Counted from the first letter of the stretch, positions 13,910-21,586 are shown. The stretch is 64,000 nucleotides of DNA from Pseudomonas sp. PDM18 (GCF_014852585.1 NZ_JACVBX010000002.1:248001-312000), one strand, 5' to 3'. Made by a program: numbers and translations. Notes: generated by a model not told the origin, from the letters alone.

Positions 13910-13985
13910 CTCGGCACTCCTGCAGGCGCGGACCTTGCCCGCGAATCGCGGTTGTGGCCCACTGCTAGAGGAGCGGTGCCGCTGG

Positions 13986-14987
13986 TCAGCCCTTGCGCGC
14001 TATCCCTTTACCCGGCAGGTGGTCCCGTCCGTGCGGCCCGGTGAAGTCCTGCAGAGGGCCGAGCGGCACGACGCCGGTCGGGTTGATGGTGCGATGGCTG
14101 GCGTAGTAGTGGTTCTTGATGTGCTGGAAATCCACCGTTCCGGCAACGCCCTCCAGTTGATACAGCTCGCGCAGCCAGCCGGACAGGTTCGGGTAATCCG
14201 CCAGGCGCCGCAGGTTGCATTTGAAGTGGCCGTGGTAGACCGCGTCGAAGCGGATCAGCGTGGTGAACAGGCGCACGTCGGCTTCGGTCAGGAATTCGCC
14301 GGCCAGATAGCGCTGCTTGTCAAGGCGCTCTTCCAGCCAATCCAGTTCGTTGAACAGGGTCTTGAAGGCCTCTTCGTAGGCGTCTTGCGTCGTCGCGAAG
14401 CCGGCGCGGTACACGCCGTTGTTCACTGCCGGGTAGATGCGCTCGTTCAGCTCATCGATCTGCGCGCGCAGCGGCTCGGGGTAGAGGTCCAGCGTGTTGC
14501 CGGTGATGCCGTCGAAGGCGCTGTTGAACATACGGATGATCTCCGCCGACTCGTTGCTGACGATGCGTTGCTCGTGCTTGTCCCACAGCAGCGGCACGGT
14601 CACGCGGCCGGTGTAGTGCGGGTCATCTTTGGTATAGCGCTGGTGGAGGAAGGTCAGACCGTCCAGCTTGTCGCCGCTGGAGCCGAGGGCATTGTCGAAG
14701 GTCCAGCCGTTTTCCAGCATCAGCCAACTGACGACGGAAACGTCGATCAGCGATTCCAGGCCCTTGAGCTGGCGGTAGATCAGCGTGCGGTGGGCCCAGG
14801 GGCAGGCCAGTGAAACGTAGAGGTGATAGCGGCCGGCTTCGGCGCGGAAGCCGCCTTCGCCGGTGGGGCCGGGCTGGCCGTCGGCGGTAACCCAGTTGCG
14901 GCGCTGCGCGTTCTCGCGCTGGAAGCGGCCGTCCTTGCTGGTGTCATACCACTGGTCATGCCAGCGGCCATCGATCAACTGTCCCAT
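13986..14987 (-). CDS. Glutathionyl-hydroquinone reductase (Xi-class GST)
   Basis: A 333-residue glutathione transferase of the YqjG/ECM4 type. The catalytic Cys is in SLACPWAHRTLIYRQL (about residue 60). The C-terminal helical domain contains GEFLTEADVRLFTTLIRFDAVY, the usual signature. These enzymes remove glutathione from glutathionyl-hydroquinones. It stands alone between convergent cysG-lprI and the ybiB-tus operon. Homologues are about 320-330 residues, so the length is normal. Confidence 0.9.
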   Translation of the reverse strand: MGQLIDGRWHDQWYDTSKDGRFQRENAQRRNWVTADGQPGPTGEGGFRAEAGRYHLYVSLACPWAHRTLIYRQLKGLESLIDVSVVSWLMLENGWTFDNALGSSGDKLDGLTFLHQRYTKDDPHYTGRVTVPLLWDKHEQRIVSNESAEIIRMFNSAFDGITGNTLDLYPEPLRAQIDELNERIYPAVNNGVYRAGFATTQDAYEEAFKTLFNELDWLEERLDKQRYLAGEFLTEADVRLFTTLIRFDAVYHGHFKCNLRRLADYPNLSGWLRELYQLEGVAGTVDFQHIKNHYYASHRTINPTGVVPLGPLQDFTGPHGRDHLPGKGIARKG

Positions 14988-15075
14988 CTGATTGCTCCAG
15001 AAAACGGGGGAGATGGGACCAGTCTATCGGCTGTGGCTCGATTGTTTAGCGCAAAAACAGGATTCCAAGTATCGA

Positions 15076-16080
15076 CTAAATCGATTTGTCCCGCGCAGCC
15101 CAGCGCCTATCGGCTTCCGCGAAGGCTTTGTCGCGCTGCAATCCCAGGGCGCGCAGAGCGAGTGCCATGGTCGCGCGGACGGCCAGTTCGCCGTATGCGT
15201 CCTCAGCTTCGCCACGCCAGAAGGCCACCAGATGTGCCGGTTCCAGTGTTTCCGGCTTGACGTGGCGCAGCGGCGAGAGCGCCGGCCACTCCTCGTCCCA
15301 GGCTTCACCGTCGCGGCAACCATAGAGGTGGGAGGTAGCGTCGGGGTTCATCTCGATCTCGCCGCCTTCGCCCTTGATGACGATGGCGTAGTCGCCGAGC
15401 AGACGGCTGCCCTCGCGGTGCACTTCCTGATAGCCGGGGTGGAAGATGCTCTGCAGGACGCAGGTAGCGCCCAGCGGGTTGAGCAGGCGTACGGCGGAGT
15501 GCATGGGGGAGCGCAGGCCCAGGGTGTTGCGCAGATCGATCATGTGCTGCAGGCGTGGCATCCAGTCAACCAGAGGGGCGAAGGCGATGCCTTTGGCGTC
15601 CAGTGCTGCGCTGACGGAACTCCAGTCACGGCACAGCGGCAGGCCGAGCTGCTCTAGAAGCTGTTCGCTGTAGACCCGGCCGGCGGTATGCGCGCCGCCG
15701 CCGTGCAGCAGGATACGGGTGCCGCTGCCTCCCAGGCACTTGGCGGCCAGCAGGTACCAGGGCAGGTGACGCTTCTTGCCGGCGTAGCTGGGCCAGTCGA
15801 GGTCTACGGCGATCTTCGGCGCCTGTAGGCGGGAGCGCACGGCTTCGGTGAAGCCGGCGAGTTCCTCGGCGCTTTCCTCCTTGTGCCGCAGCAGCATGAG
15901 GAAAGCGCCCAGCTGGGCTTCCTCGACCTTGTCGTCAAGGATCATGCCGAGGGCTTCGCGGGCTTCCTCGCGGGTCAGGCCACGCGCGCCGCGCTTGCCT
16001 TTGCCCAGGATGCGGACGAACTGGGCGAAGGGGTGTTCGGCGGGTGTCTGCAGGGCGAGCGGGGCGGCGGTCATAGGCAA
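15076..16080 (-). CDS. ybiB: TrpD2/YbiB-like glycosyltransferase-family protein
   Basis: A 334-residue protein with the fold of anthranilate phosphoribosyltransferase. Recognisable parts are the N-terminal helical segment (ARGLTREEAREALGMILDD), LLHGGGAHTAGR in the place of the PRPP loop, and RSPMHSAVRLLNPLGA. The YbiB/TrpD2 group binds nucleic acid rather than making tryptophan in E. coli. It is the last gene of the tusDCBE operon and overlaps tusE by 10 bases, which suggests cotranscription. Confidence 0.8.
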   Translation of the reverse strand: MPMTAAPLALQTPAEHPFAQFVRILGKGKRGARGLTREEAREALGMILDDKVEEAQLGAFLMLLRHKEESAEELAGFTEAVRSRLQAPKIAVDLDWPSYAGKKRHLPWYLLAAKCLGGSGTRILLHGGGAHTAGRVYSEQLLEQLGLPLCRDWSSVSAALDAKGIAFAPLVDWMPRLQHMIDLRNTLGLRSPMHSAVRLLNPLGATCVLQSIFHPGYQEVHREGSRLLGDYAIVIKGEGGEIEMNPDATSHLYGCRDGEAWDEEWPALSPLRHVKPETLEPAHLVAFWRGEAEDAYGELAVRATMALALRALGLQRDKAFAEADRRWAARDKSI

Positions 16081-16406
16081 TTGGTCGGCTTCGGCAGGCC
16101 GGCGAGCTTGGCGGCAAGCTTGGCCGGGGTGCCCTTGAATAGGAGGTTTAGGTGCAGACTGCTGCCCTTTTCCGCGCCCAGCTTCTGGGCTACGTACTTG
16201 ATAAGTGGACGGTTGGCCGGCGAGAGCTGGAACTCGCCGTAGAACTCGCGCAGCAGCAGGAGAATTTCCCAGTGCTCGGGCGTCAGGTAGATGCCTTCGT
16301 TCTGCGCTAGGGCCTCGGCGGCTGCATCGCTCCAGTCGTTCAGGTCGACGAGGTAGCCATCCTTGTCCAGCGGCAGGGAGCGGCCGTTGACCAGTAGGGT
16401 GCTCAT
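16071..16406 (-). CDS. tusE: Sulfurtransferase TusE
   Basis: A 111-residue DsrC-like protein. It accepts persulfide sulfur from TusBCD and hands it to MnmA for tRNA 2-thiouridine synthesis. The essential Cys is the penultimate residue (PTNCL). Start set at MSTLLVNGRS (16404-16406), which overlaps the tusB stop by four bases; a longer open frame upstream only runs through tusB. LTPEHWEILLLLREFY is the family core. Confidence 0.93.
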   Translation of the reverse strand: MSTLLVNGRSLPLDKDGYLVDLNDWSDAAAEALAQNEGIYLTPEHWEILLLLREFYGEFQLSPANRPLIKYVAQKLGAEKGSSLHLNLLFKGTPAKLAAKLAGLPKPTNCL

Positions 16407-16705
16407 AGCCAGGCGTTCACCTTGTCGAAGCGGGTGCAGAGTTCGACGAAACCGGGGTAACCCACGGCAACGACTCGGGAGGGCACACCATTCATGCCGC
16501 GGGCCTGCAGGTCTTCCTGCAGGGCGAATAATGCGTTGCCAGCGGGGAGCGCCTGGAGCGCCTGTGCAGGTTTGCTGCCGGGTCGCAGCGCGTAGACGGC
16601 GTCGCCGCTCAGCAGGATGCCGTCGTCTGTCCCCAGCAGGAGCAGGCAACTGTCGAATCGGCCGTCATTGAACGGAGAGTGCGAGAGCAGGTGGAGAGTT
16701 GCCAT
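16403..16705 (-). CDS. tusB: Sulfur relay protein TusB (DsrH family)
   Basis: A 100-residue DsrE-fold subunit of the TusBCD hexamer. It starts MATLHLLSHSPFNDGRFDS and ends KVNAWL, the usual TusB pattern and length. Its start base is the last base of the tusC stop, so translation is coupled. It has no catalytic role of its own in the known complex. Confidence 0.9.
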   Translation of the reverse strand: MATLHLLSHSPFNDGRFDSCLLLLGTDDGILLSGDAVYALRPGSKPAQALQALPAGNALFALQEDLQARGMNGVPSRVVAVGYPGFVELCTRFDKVNAWL

Positions 16706-17064
16706 CAGATCGTAATCACCTGGTCGTGGGATTGCAGCAGGTTGCGCAGGGCGTCATCGTCCAGCGCCTGGGCGGGCAGCATCAGGCAGGTGCCGTCCAG
16801 TCCGCGCTCTGCGAGGCTGCGGCTACTGGTGTAGAGCGCTTCCACGCCGAACAGTGGTAGAGCTTGCAGGTTGGCCTGCAGGTCCTTCTGCTCGACCGTT
16901 GCGGGACGCTGGTCGGGCGCGAGCTGGAAGGCTCCGTCATCGAGAAAGAGCATCGAGATCGGCAGGTCGAAGGCGCCGCCGGCGAGGGCGATATCCAGCG
17001 CCTCGCGGGCGGCTGGGCCGGCCCAGGGCGCCTGGCGGCTGATGATCAGCAGGGACTTGGCCAT
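16705..17064 (-). CDS. tusC: Sulfur relay protein TusC (DsrF family)
   Basis: A 119-residue DsrE-fold subunit, starting MAKSLLIISRQAPWAGPAAREALD. It pairs with TusB and TusD in the sulfur relay complex. The gene overlaps the tusD stop and the tusB start by one base at each end. Confidence 0.92.
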   Translation of the reverse strand: MAKSLLIISRQAPWAGPAAREALDIALAGGAFDLPISMLFLDDGAFQLAPDQRPATVEQKDLQANLQALPLFGVEALYTSSRSLAERGLDGTCLMLPAQALDDDALRNLLQSHDQVITI

Positions 17065-17456
17065 CAGTTGCCTCCGAAGCAGACCAGGCGGTCCGCCAGT
17101 TGCGCTGCTTCATGTAGTTGGCCGAGGCCGGAAAGCTCCCAAGGCGCTTGCAGGTTCGCCGCGGGGCGGGAGTAGCGGTTGGCTTCTTCCGTATTGAGCA
17201 CACCCCGGCGCAGCGCGGCGGCAATGCAGACCACTCCATCCAGCTGGTGGTCGGCGACGAAGCGCGTCCAGGCGGCGGCGACGTCCAGTTCGTCCTGGCT
17301 GAAGACGTTGTTTGCCGAGGCGCTGTGCACGCCGCCCTGATAGAAGAACAGTCGGGTGATTTCGTGGCCGCCGGCCAATGCAGCCTCGGCGAAGCGCAGG
17401 GCGCGTCGGGCTGCCGGCGAGTGCGGGGGGGAGAAGAGGGCGATGACGAATTTCAT
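17064..17456 (-). CDS. tusD: Sulfurtransferase TusD (DsrE family)
   Basis: A 130-residue catalytic subunit of TusBCD. The active Cys is at residue 77 in DGVVCIAAALRRGV. FFYQGGVHSASAN is the family loop. Start at MKFVIALFSPPHS was preferred over an ATG 20 codons upstream because it matches family length. It is the first gene of tusD-C-B-E-ybiB. Confidence 0.93.
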   Translation of the reverse strand: MKFVIALFSPPHSPAARRALRFAEAALAGGHEITRLFFYQGGVHSASANNVFSQDELDVAAAWTRFVADHQLDGVVCIAAALRRGVLNTEEANRYSRPAANLQAPWELSGLGQLHEAAQLADRLVCFGGN

Positions 17457-17543
17457 GCTCGGACTGATTTCATGCTCGGACTGACTGCAGCGATGTATCG
17501 CCGAATGATACGGCAACGCATATTTTTTGCCCTGCTGGAAATG

Positions 17544-17570
17544 AAAAAAGCCCGTCGAAACGGGCTTTTT
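17544..17570 (-). terminator. Rho-independent terminator after yccA
   Basis: Stem agcccgt / acgggct with a short loop, flanked by A-runs and T-runs. It lies between yccA and tusD on the minus strand and would end yccA transcription, so the tus operon needs its own promoter in the 17,457-17,540 gap. Confidence 0.85.
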
Positions 17571-17587
17571 CCTGGGCGGCTTGAGAA

Positions 17588-18253
17588 TCAGTCGTCGCTG
17601 CCCATGATGCCGAAGATCTGCAACAGACTGATGAACAGGTTGTAGATCGACACGTACAGGCTGATGGTGGCCATGATGTAGTTGCGCTCACCACCGTGAA
17701 TGATCGCGCTGGTCTGGAACAGGATCATCGCCGAGGAGAACAGCACGAAGCCGGCGCTGATGGCCAGTTGCAGGCCGCTGATCTGGAAGAAGAGCGAGAC
17801 CAGGACGGCGCCCAGCAGCACGAAGAAGCCCGCAGTGATGAAGCCGGACAGGAAGCTCATGTCCTTTCGGGTGGTCAGTACGTAGGCGGACAGGCCGAAG
17901 AACACCAGGGCGGTCATGAAGAAGGCCGAGGAGATGATGCTCGCACCGTTGGCCATGCCGAGGTACATGTTCAGGATCGGGCCGAGGGTGTAGCCCATGA
18001 AGCCGGTGAGGGCGAAGGTGCTGACCAGGCCCCAGGCGCTGTTGCGCAGCTTCATGGTGAGGAAGAACAAGCCGTAGAAGCCCAGCAGCACCACGAAGAA
18101 GCTGGGGTAGGGCAGACGCATCTGCTGCGAGGCGAAGGCCACCAGGCCGCTGAAGGCCAGGGTCAGGGCCAGCAGGCCATAGGTATTGCGCAGGACGCCG
18201 CTGACCTCTTTCTGCTCCACAGCTGCGGAGTCGAGATATTGCCGTTCTTGCAT
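17588..18253 (-). CDS. Bax inhibitor-1/YccA family membrane protein
   Basis: A 221-residue inner-membrane protein with about seven hydrophobic segments and short loops, typical of the BI-1/YccA family. YccA modulates FtsH protease in E. coli. Family features include the late GERNYIMATISLYVSIYNLFISLLQI region (given in part), with the conserved Asp near the C terminus (GSDD ending). It ends at a clear terminator and stands alone. Confidence 0.88.
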   Translation of the reverse strand: MQERQYLDSAAVEQKEVSGVLRNTYGLLALTLAFSGLVAFASQQMRLPYPSFFVVLLGFYGLFFLTMKLRNSAWGLVSTFALTGFMGYTLGPILNMYLGMANGASIISSAFFMTALVFFGLSAYVLTTRKDMSFLSGFITAGFFVLLGAVLVSLFFQISGLQLAISAGFVLFSSAMILFQTSAIIHGGERNYIMATISLYVSIYNLFISLLQIFGIMGSDD

Positions 18254-18387
18254 GTCGAGACACTCCTGTTAAGCGGGATACGGATCCATGACCGTAGTGG
18301 TGCTCATCATAACAGAGGGAAAAGCGTGCTGAATCATCAGAGTTTGACAGTGTGTTGCGATCCGGTAATATTGCCGCCCGCTCATGT

Positions 18388-18475
18388 GGAAGCGTGGCCG
18401 AGTGGTTTAAGGCAACGGTCTTGAAAACCGTCGACGGGCAACTGTCCTAGAGTTCGAATCTCTACGCTTCCGCCA
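18388..18475 (+). tRNA. tRNA-Ser (anticodon UGA)
   Basis: An 88-base class II tRNA. The acceptor stem ggaagcg pairs with cgcttcc before discriminator g and an encoded CCA. The anticodon TGA is at 18,422-18,424 in loop cttgaaa, with stem acggt / accgt. The long variable arm and TTCGAATC T-loop are present. The gene marks the left edge of the prophage remnant; tRNA 3' ends are common attachment sites. Confidence 0.96.
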
Positions 18476-18489
18476 CTATTACAACGTTG

Positions 18490-18512
18490 AAAGCCCCGCA
18501 CTGCGGGGCTTT
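18490..18512 (+). terminator. Terminator after tRNA-Ser
   Basis: Perfect stem aaagccccgc / gcggggcttt, with loop act, 14 bases past the tRNA 3' end. The T-run is short. Confidence 0.75.
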
Positions 18513-18554
18513 CGCGTTTCTGGGGGTGGTAACTTCCACCCTGATTGCCTCCCT

Positions 18555-18588
18555 ATCGTTTCCGCATCTTTTCAATCGTTTCCGCATC
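18555..18588. repeat. Two direct copies of a 14-base repeat beside the integrase
   Basis: The 14-base word atcgtttccgcatc occurs at 18,555-18,568 and 18,575-18,588, a 20-base period (about two helical turns). They lie between tRNA-Ser and the integrase C-terminal fragment. Spaced direct repeats in this place suit arm-type binding sites for the integrase; this is inference. Confidence 0.6.
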
Positions 18589-18595
18589 AGTTTCG

Positions 18596-18940
18596 TCAGC
18601 GAGTTGGTTTCACGACTTCGCCGACGCGGCGGTATACCGTTTCGGTAATGCGTTTATCCGAGTGGCCAAGTAAGGCGGACGCTTCTCGAATGTCGGCAAT
18701 TTCCGATGCCGCCTTGGGACGTATGTCACGGAACTGGAATTGCCGTACGGCAGTTGCGAGTTGCTCGTCTTGCACTTCCAAGGCCTTCGCCGCCGCCCGT
18801 GTCCGGGCTTCGTCAAAGCGCAGGCGAATCATGCGCCCTGTCAGCCGGCGGCCGTCTTCGGTGGTGATCAGGTACGGGCCTAGGATGCCGCGGGCCTTGC
18901 GTTGCTCGCAGAGGCGTTCCACCAGCAAGCCCAAGGCGGT
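18596..18940 (-). pseudogene. Phage integrase, C-terminal catalytic fragment
   Basis: About 112 codons of a tyrosine recombinase, from LGLLVERLCEQRKARGILG to the stop at 18,596. The family segment FQFRDIRPKAASEIADI and the end motif LLGHSDKRITETVYRR carry the box II Arg, the His of LLGH and the nucleophile Tyr. The N-terminal domain and box I Arg are absent: upstream of about 18,940 the frame has no integrase similarity, although it stays open. An N-terminal integrase half lies on the opposite strand at 19,563, so the gene was split by rearrangement. Confidence 0.85.
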
Positions 18941-19211
18941 GGGAGTAGCAGTAACCGAGAAACGGAAACAGCACGAAGAACGCACCGAGGAACACTCGGT
19001 AACAGGGCCGGAAACGGCCGCAGATGAAGGCCTGCCGACTCTGCTGCAGCAGCTCATCGCCGGAACAGAGAGCGGCGCCAAGGTTGCGGTAAGGCAAGTG
19101 GCGAAGGAACTGCGGATCGGCAGCAGCAAGGCCACCAAGCTCCTACAGCAGGCCGCCGAAATTGGCGTGCTGCACAAGACCAAGACCCCAGGCGGCTACG
19201 TCGCCGCATAA
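18939..19211 (+). pseudogene. C-terminal winged-helix fragment of an unknown phage gene
   Basis: The open frame here ends in a good helix-turn-helix or winged-helix segment: VAVRQVAKELRIGSSKATKL, then LQQAAEIGVLHKTKTPGGY. It begins abruptly at the same point where the integrase fragment on the other strand begins, with a charged linker (VTEKRKQHEERTEE) first. No start codon or ribosome site suits it, so it looks like the 3' end of a gene whose 5' part is elsewhere, possibly the stub starting at 20,104. Function unknown. Confidence 0.55.
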
Positions 19212-19216
19212 AAGAA

Positions 19217-19246
19217 GGCCCCGGTGGGCGGCAACCCACCAGGGCC
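19217..19246. other. Strong 12-bp hairpin between phage gene fragments
   Basis: ggccccggtggg pairs with cccaccagggcc around a six-base loop, with one mismatch. No T-run follows, so a simple terminator is doubtful. It lies just upstream of the DUF4224 gene. Confidence 0.5.
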
Positions 19247-19270
19247 AGACCAACCCCAAGGAGAAGCACC

Positions 19271-19561
19271 ATGCAAGTGTGTCAACCCAAGGTCAGCGCA
19301 GCGCAGGCTATCACAGGGGGTGTAATAGAGCCCCTGCCCGAATTTCTAACCAACGCTGAACTAGAGGCACTGATAGGCGCAAAGTCCACCCGAAAGCAAA
19401 TTGAGTGGCTCATGGAAAGCGGTTGGAAATTCGAACTCAATGCGGCACGCAAACCGATTGTTGGCCGGCTCTATGCCCGTTGCAAGCTTGCAGGACTAAG
19501 GCTTCAAACGACGACGGCGGACCAGTCTGCCTGGAGCCTCGACCTCTCGAAGGTGAATTGA
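19271..19561 (+). CDS. DUF4224 phage protein
   Basis: A 96-residue protein with the DUF4224 pattern: EFLTNAELEALIGAKSTRKQ, IEWLMESGWKFELNAARKPI and then VGR. Proteins of this family are encoded directly upstream of phage integrases and may regulate excision. An aaggag ribosome site lies about 9 bases before the ATG. The next gene, the integrase N-terminal half, starts one base after its stop. It appears intact. Confidence 0.75.
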   Translation: MQVCQPKVSAAQAITGGVIEPLPEFLTNAELEALIGAKSTRKQIEWLMESGWKFELNAARKPIVGRLYARCKLAGLRLQTTTADQSAWSLDLSKVN

Positions 19562-19562
19562 C

Positions 19563-20066
19563 GTGCAGCCGAGAAAACCGCGCAACAAGGATTTGCCCCC
19601 ACGGATGATTCGCCGCGTGCGGACGCTCAAAAGCGGCAAGCTTTGGATTGGCTATTACTACGACGGGCGCAATGAGCAGGGAAAGCGGATGGAGATCCCG
19701 CTTGGCACTGACTTTGACATAGCGAAGCACGAATGGGCGCGGCTAGACGCAAAACCTGCGCCCAAATCCTGCCGACTCTGGGGGGAAGTGTTCGATAGAT
19801 ATGAACGCGAAATCATTCCCACCAAGGCCCCGCGCACCCAAAAGGACAACCTGCTGTCCCTTACACAGCTGCGCAAGGTATTCACCGATGCGCCGATTGC
19901 AGCCGTCACCTCCCAGGTGCTGGCCCAGTACCGCGACAAACGGTCGGCCAAGGTTCGCGCGAACCGGGAACTCGCCCTGTTCAGCCATATTTACAACATC
20001 GCCCGCGAATGGGGCATCACCACGACAGAGAACCCCGTAAAGGGCGTGCGCAGGAAGGCGCGATAG
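19563..20066 (+). pseudogene. Phage integrase, N-terminal fragment
   Basis: 167 codons covering the arm-binding beta-sheet domain (about 12-50, with GKLWIGYYYDGRNEQGKRM) and the SAM-like core-binding domain (about 70-160, with TQKDNLLSLTQLRKVF and VRANRELALFSHIYNIA). The frame stops at TAG after GVRRKAR, before any catalytic box. It belongs to the same integrase type as the C-terminal fragment at 18,596-18,940. About 60-80 residues in between, including box I Arg and the KTG lysine region, are missing from both. GTG start. Confidence 0.8.
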
Positions 20067-20104
20067 TCGTTGGCTTGCTGCTGGTTGAACGGCACGATGT
20101 TCAT
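20050..20104 (-). pseudogene. 5' stub of a phage gene (MNIVPFNQQQANDYRAFL)
   Basis: The ATG at 20,102-20,104 overlaps the stop of the zinc-finger gene (ATGA), the usual sign of translational coupling. About 18 codons read MNIVPFNQQQANDYRAFL before the sequence runs into the antisense of the integrase fragment. The gene is therefore cut near 20,050-20,060. It may be the missing N terminus of the winged-helix fragment at 18,939. Confidence 0.5.
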
Positions 20105-20379
20105 GCGGTGGCCTCCAGAAGATCGAGCTGGTTGTCGCCCTGCCGACGCATGGCTTCACGGCGCAGGGCTGTGGGCGCCGCCGGCAGGCGTACCGAAGAA
20201 TTGGGCATGCCGGATGGGCTCATTTCGTGAGTCATTTCGAACTCAGCGCGCACCGCCCAGCCGCAGGCCTCGTTGGTGCATTGCAGGTAGGCCACCCGCA
20301 AGAAGATGTGTTTTCCATCGCTGGTGCGAATGCGCATCCTCGACGCGCAGTGCGGGCAAACCAGTTTGTAGCTGCTCAT
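20101..20379 (-). CDS. Ogr/Delta-like zinc finger protein
   Basis: A 92-residue protein with the Ogr/Delta Cys4 finger: CPHCASRMRIRTS at the N terminus and CTNEACGW at 34-41, followed by the family phrase EFEMTHEMSPSGMPNSSVRL. In P2 and P4 such proteins activate late promoters by binding upstream and contacting RNA polymerase. Here it lies in the early region rather than after gene D, as in several Pseudomonas P2-like prophages. Full length and intact. Confidence 0.8.
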   Translation of the reverse strand: MSSYKLVCPHCASRMRIRTSDGKHIFLRVAYLQCTNEACGWAVRAEFEMTHEMSPSGMPNSSVRLPAAPTALRREAMRRQGDNQLDLLEATA

Positions 20380-20441
20380 CCTTACTCTCCCCGAGCCGCA
20401 TCGCGGCGCTGGCCGTAGCCAAGAAACGGCGCGTCGTGCGC

Positions 20442-20927
20442 TTACTGCTGTTCCTTCCCTCCCGGGGTTTCCCGGTGCGAGGTGATAACGGCGCCGACCT
20501 CTGCGTGTCTGGCGGCGATGTGGATGCGGTGGGCTTTGACGATCTTGGCGATCTCCGCCTCGGTCAGGCGTCCGTCTTCCAGCGCTTTGGCAATGATCTT
20601 GTCGACAGCGCCCTCGGCCACGTCGGTGGGGAGCGAGCGCGCATAGAGGTCGAGGTTGTCGAGGGGGCCGTCTTCGGGCATCAGCACGAACACGCCGTCA
20701 TAGAGGCGGGCGATGTAGTCGACGAGGAAGGATGTGCCGCTGATGCGCTCCAGCTGGCGGACTTGCTCGTCGGTCAGCGGGCGATGGCCCGGGTTCTCAT
20801 AGAGCTGGTTGTCGAAGCGCTTCGCCTCCAGGCCCAGGTGCGTCGCTGCGCACTCGCGGCCGCCTGGGAAGGCTCCTACTGCGGCCATCACGGCCTTGCG
20901 GCGGCTATCAAGAATCTGGCGTTTCAT
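20442..20927 (-). CDS. YmfL-like/CII-like phage regulatory protein
   Basis: A 161-residue protein. The N-terminal part, MKRQILDSRRKAVMAAVGAF, then GGRECAATHLGLEAKRFDNQ and PLTDEQVRQLERISGTSF, is the helix-turn-helix pattern of the YmfL/CII-like regulators of lambdoid and P2-like prophages. The C-terminal half is helical and charged. Start at 20,927 follows an aagggg site; an upstream in-frame start would read through that site. It probably follows the Cro-like gene in one transcript. Confidence 0.7.
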   Translation of the reverse strand: MKRQILDSRRKAVMAAVGAFPGGRECAATHLGLEAKRFDNQLYENPGHRPLTDEQVRQLERISGTSFLVDYIARLYDGVFVLMPEDGPLDNLDLYARSLPTDVAEGAVDKIIAKALEDGRLTEAEIAKIVKAHRIHIAARHAEVGAVITSHRETPGGKEQQ

Positions 20928-20956
20928 GTTCTCGTTTTCCCCTTGCGTCGACCGAA

Positions 20957-21169
20957 CTACTGTTCGACCGTGCCTTCCTTGATGCCGAGCAGAACGGCGG
21001 CCCGGTGGGCTTTGCCGCGTAGGCACTTCTTCTGCCTGTTGATGACCGCGTAGACGGTGCTCTCGTCCAGGTCATGCCTCTCGGCCCATTCCCGGACAGT
21101 CAGGCCCTGCTTGGTGATGCGTTTGCGGGCAGCCGCGCAGGCTTGCTCCGTGGGGTAGGCGTTCGGCAT
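20957..21169 (-). CDS. BcepMu gp16-type Cro-like DNA-binding protein
   Basis: A 70-residue protein with a single helix-turn-helix: TVREWAERHDLDESTVYAV, then the family signature KKCLRGKAHRAAVLLGIK. It is the first gene on the minus strand, divergent from the repressor, so it takes the place of Cro/Cox in the switch. Confidence 0.75.
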   Translation of the reverse strand: MPNAYPTEQACAAARKRITKQGLTVREWAERHDLDESTVYAVINRQKKCLRGKAHRAAVLLGIKEGTVEQ

Positions 21170-21262
21170 AGTTCACGTTCGTGTGATTTCGTGTGATGAC
21201 AGGCGGAGTATTTCCCTTGTTCGTGGGAATGTCAATCCGCAATGGAGACATTTGTGGGAATA
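21170..21262. promoter_or_regulatory. Divergent immunity switch region with repeats
   Basis: Between the Cro-like gene and the repressor lie a tandem 10-base direct repeat ttcgtgtgat (21,178-21,197) and an inverted repeat ttccc-N8-gggaa (21,212-21,229). The word gtgggaat appears at 21,223-21,230 and again about 31 bases later, just inside the repressor gene. These are good candidates for repressor operators. Confidence 0.55.
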
Positions 21263-21586
21263 GGCGAACGCCTGAAAGAAGAGCGCGAGCGTTTGGGCTA
21301 TATCCAGACGGACTTCGCAGCTTTGGCTGGGGCCTCAAAAAACTCCCAGTACAACTACGAAAAGGGCGAGCGCTGCCCTGATGCTGCCTACCTCGCGGCC
21401 GTCGCTGCTGTGGGTGTCGATGTGCTGTACGTCGTTACAGGTACGCGCACGCCGCTCCCGTCATCCTCGCTGACCCCGGAAGAGGGACTAGTCCTTGAGC
21501 AGTACAGGTCGTTACCCGATCAGGATCGGGCGGCTGTCAGTCGTCTGACCTCGGCGTTGTCGCTCACGAAGTCGTCGCCCCAATAA
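21242..21586 (+). CDS. XRE-family phage repressor
   Basis: A 114-residue protein. The N-terminal XRE helix-turn-helix domain spans about 6-65: GERLKEERERLGYIQTDFAA followed by LAGASKNSQYNYEKGERCPD. It lacks the LexA/S24 peptidase domain, so induction would not use RecA autocleavage. It is divergent from the Cro-like gene over a repeat-rich spacer. Probably the prophage maintenance repressor. Confidence 0.8.
   Translation: METFVGIGERLKEERERLGYIQTDFAALAGASKNSQYNYEKGERCPDAAYLAAVAAVGVDVLYVVTGTRTPLPSSSLTPEEGLVLEQYRSLPDQDRAAVSRLTSALSLTKSSPQ

Noticed and set aside
18915-20091. An imperfect inverted repeat (cgttccaccagcaagcc versus the complement of cgttggcttgctgctggttg) as the inversion crossover
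   Set aside because: The integrase fragment stop at 20,064-20,066 lies before the right copy, so a crossover within the repeat would not rebuild the integrase; the similarity may be chance.
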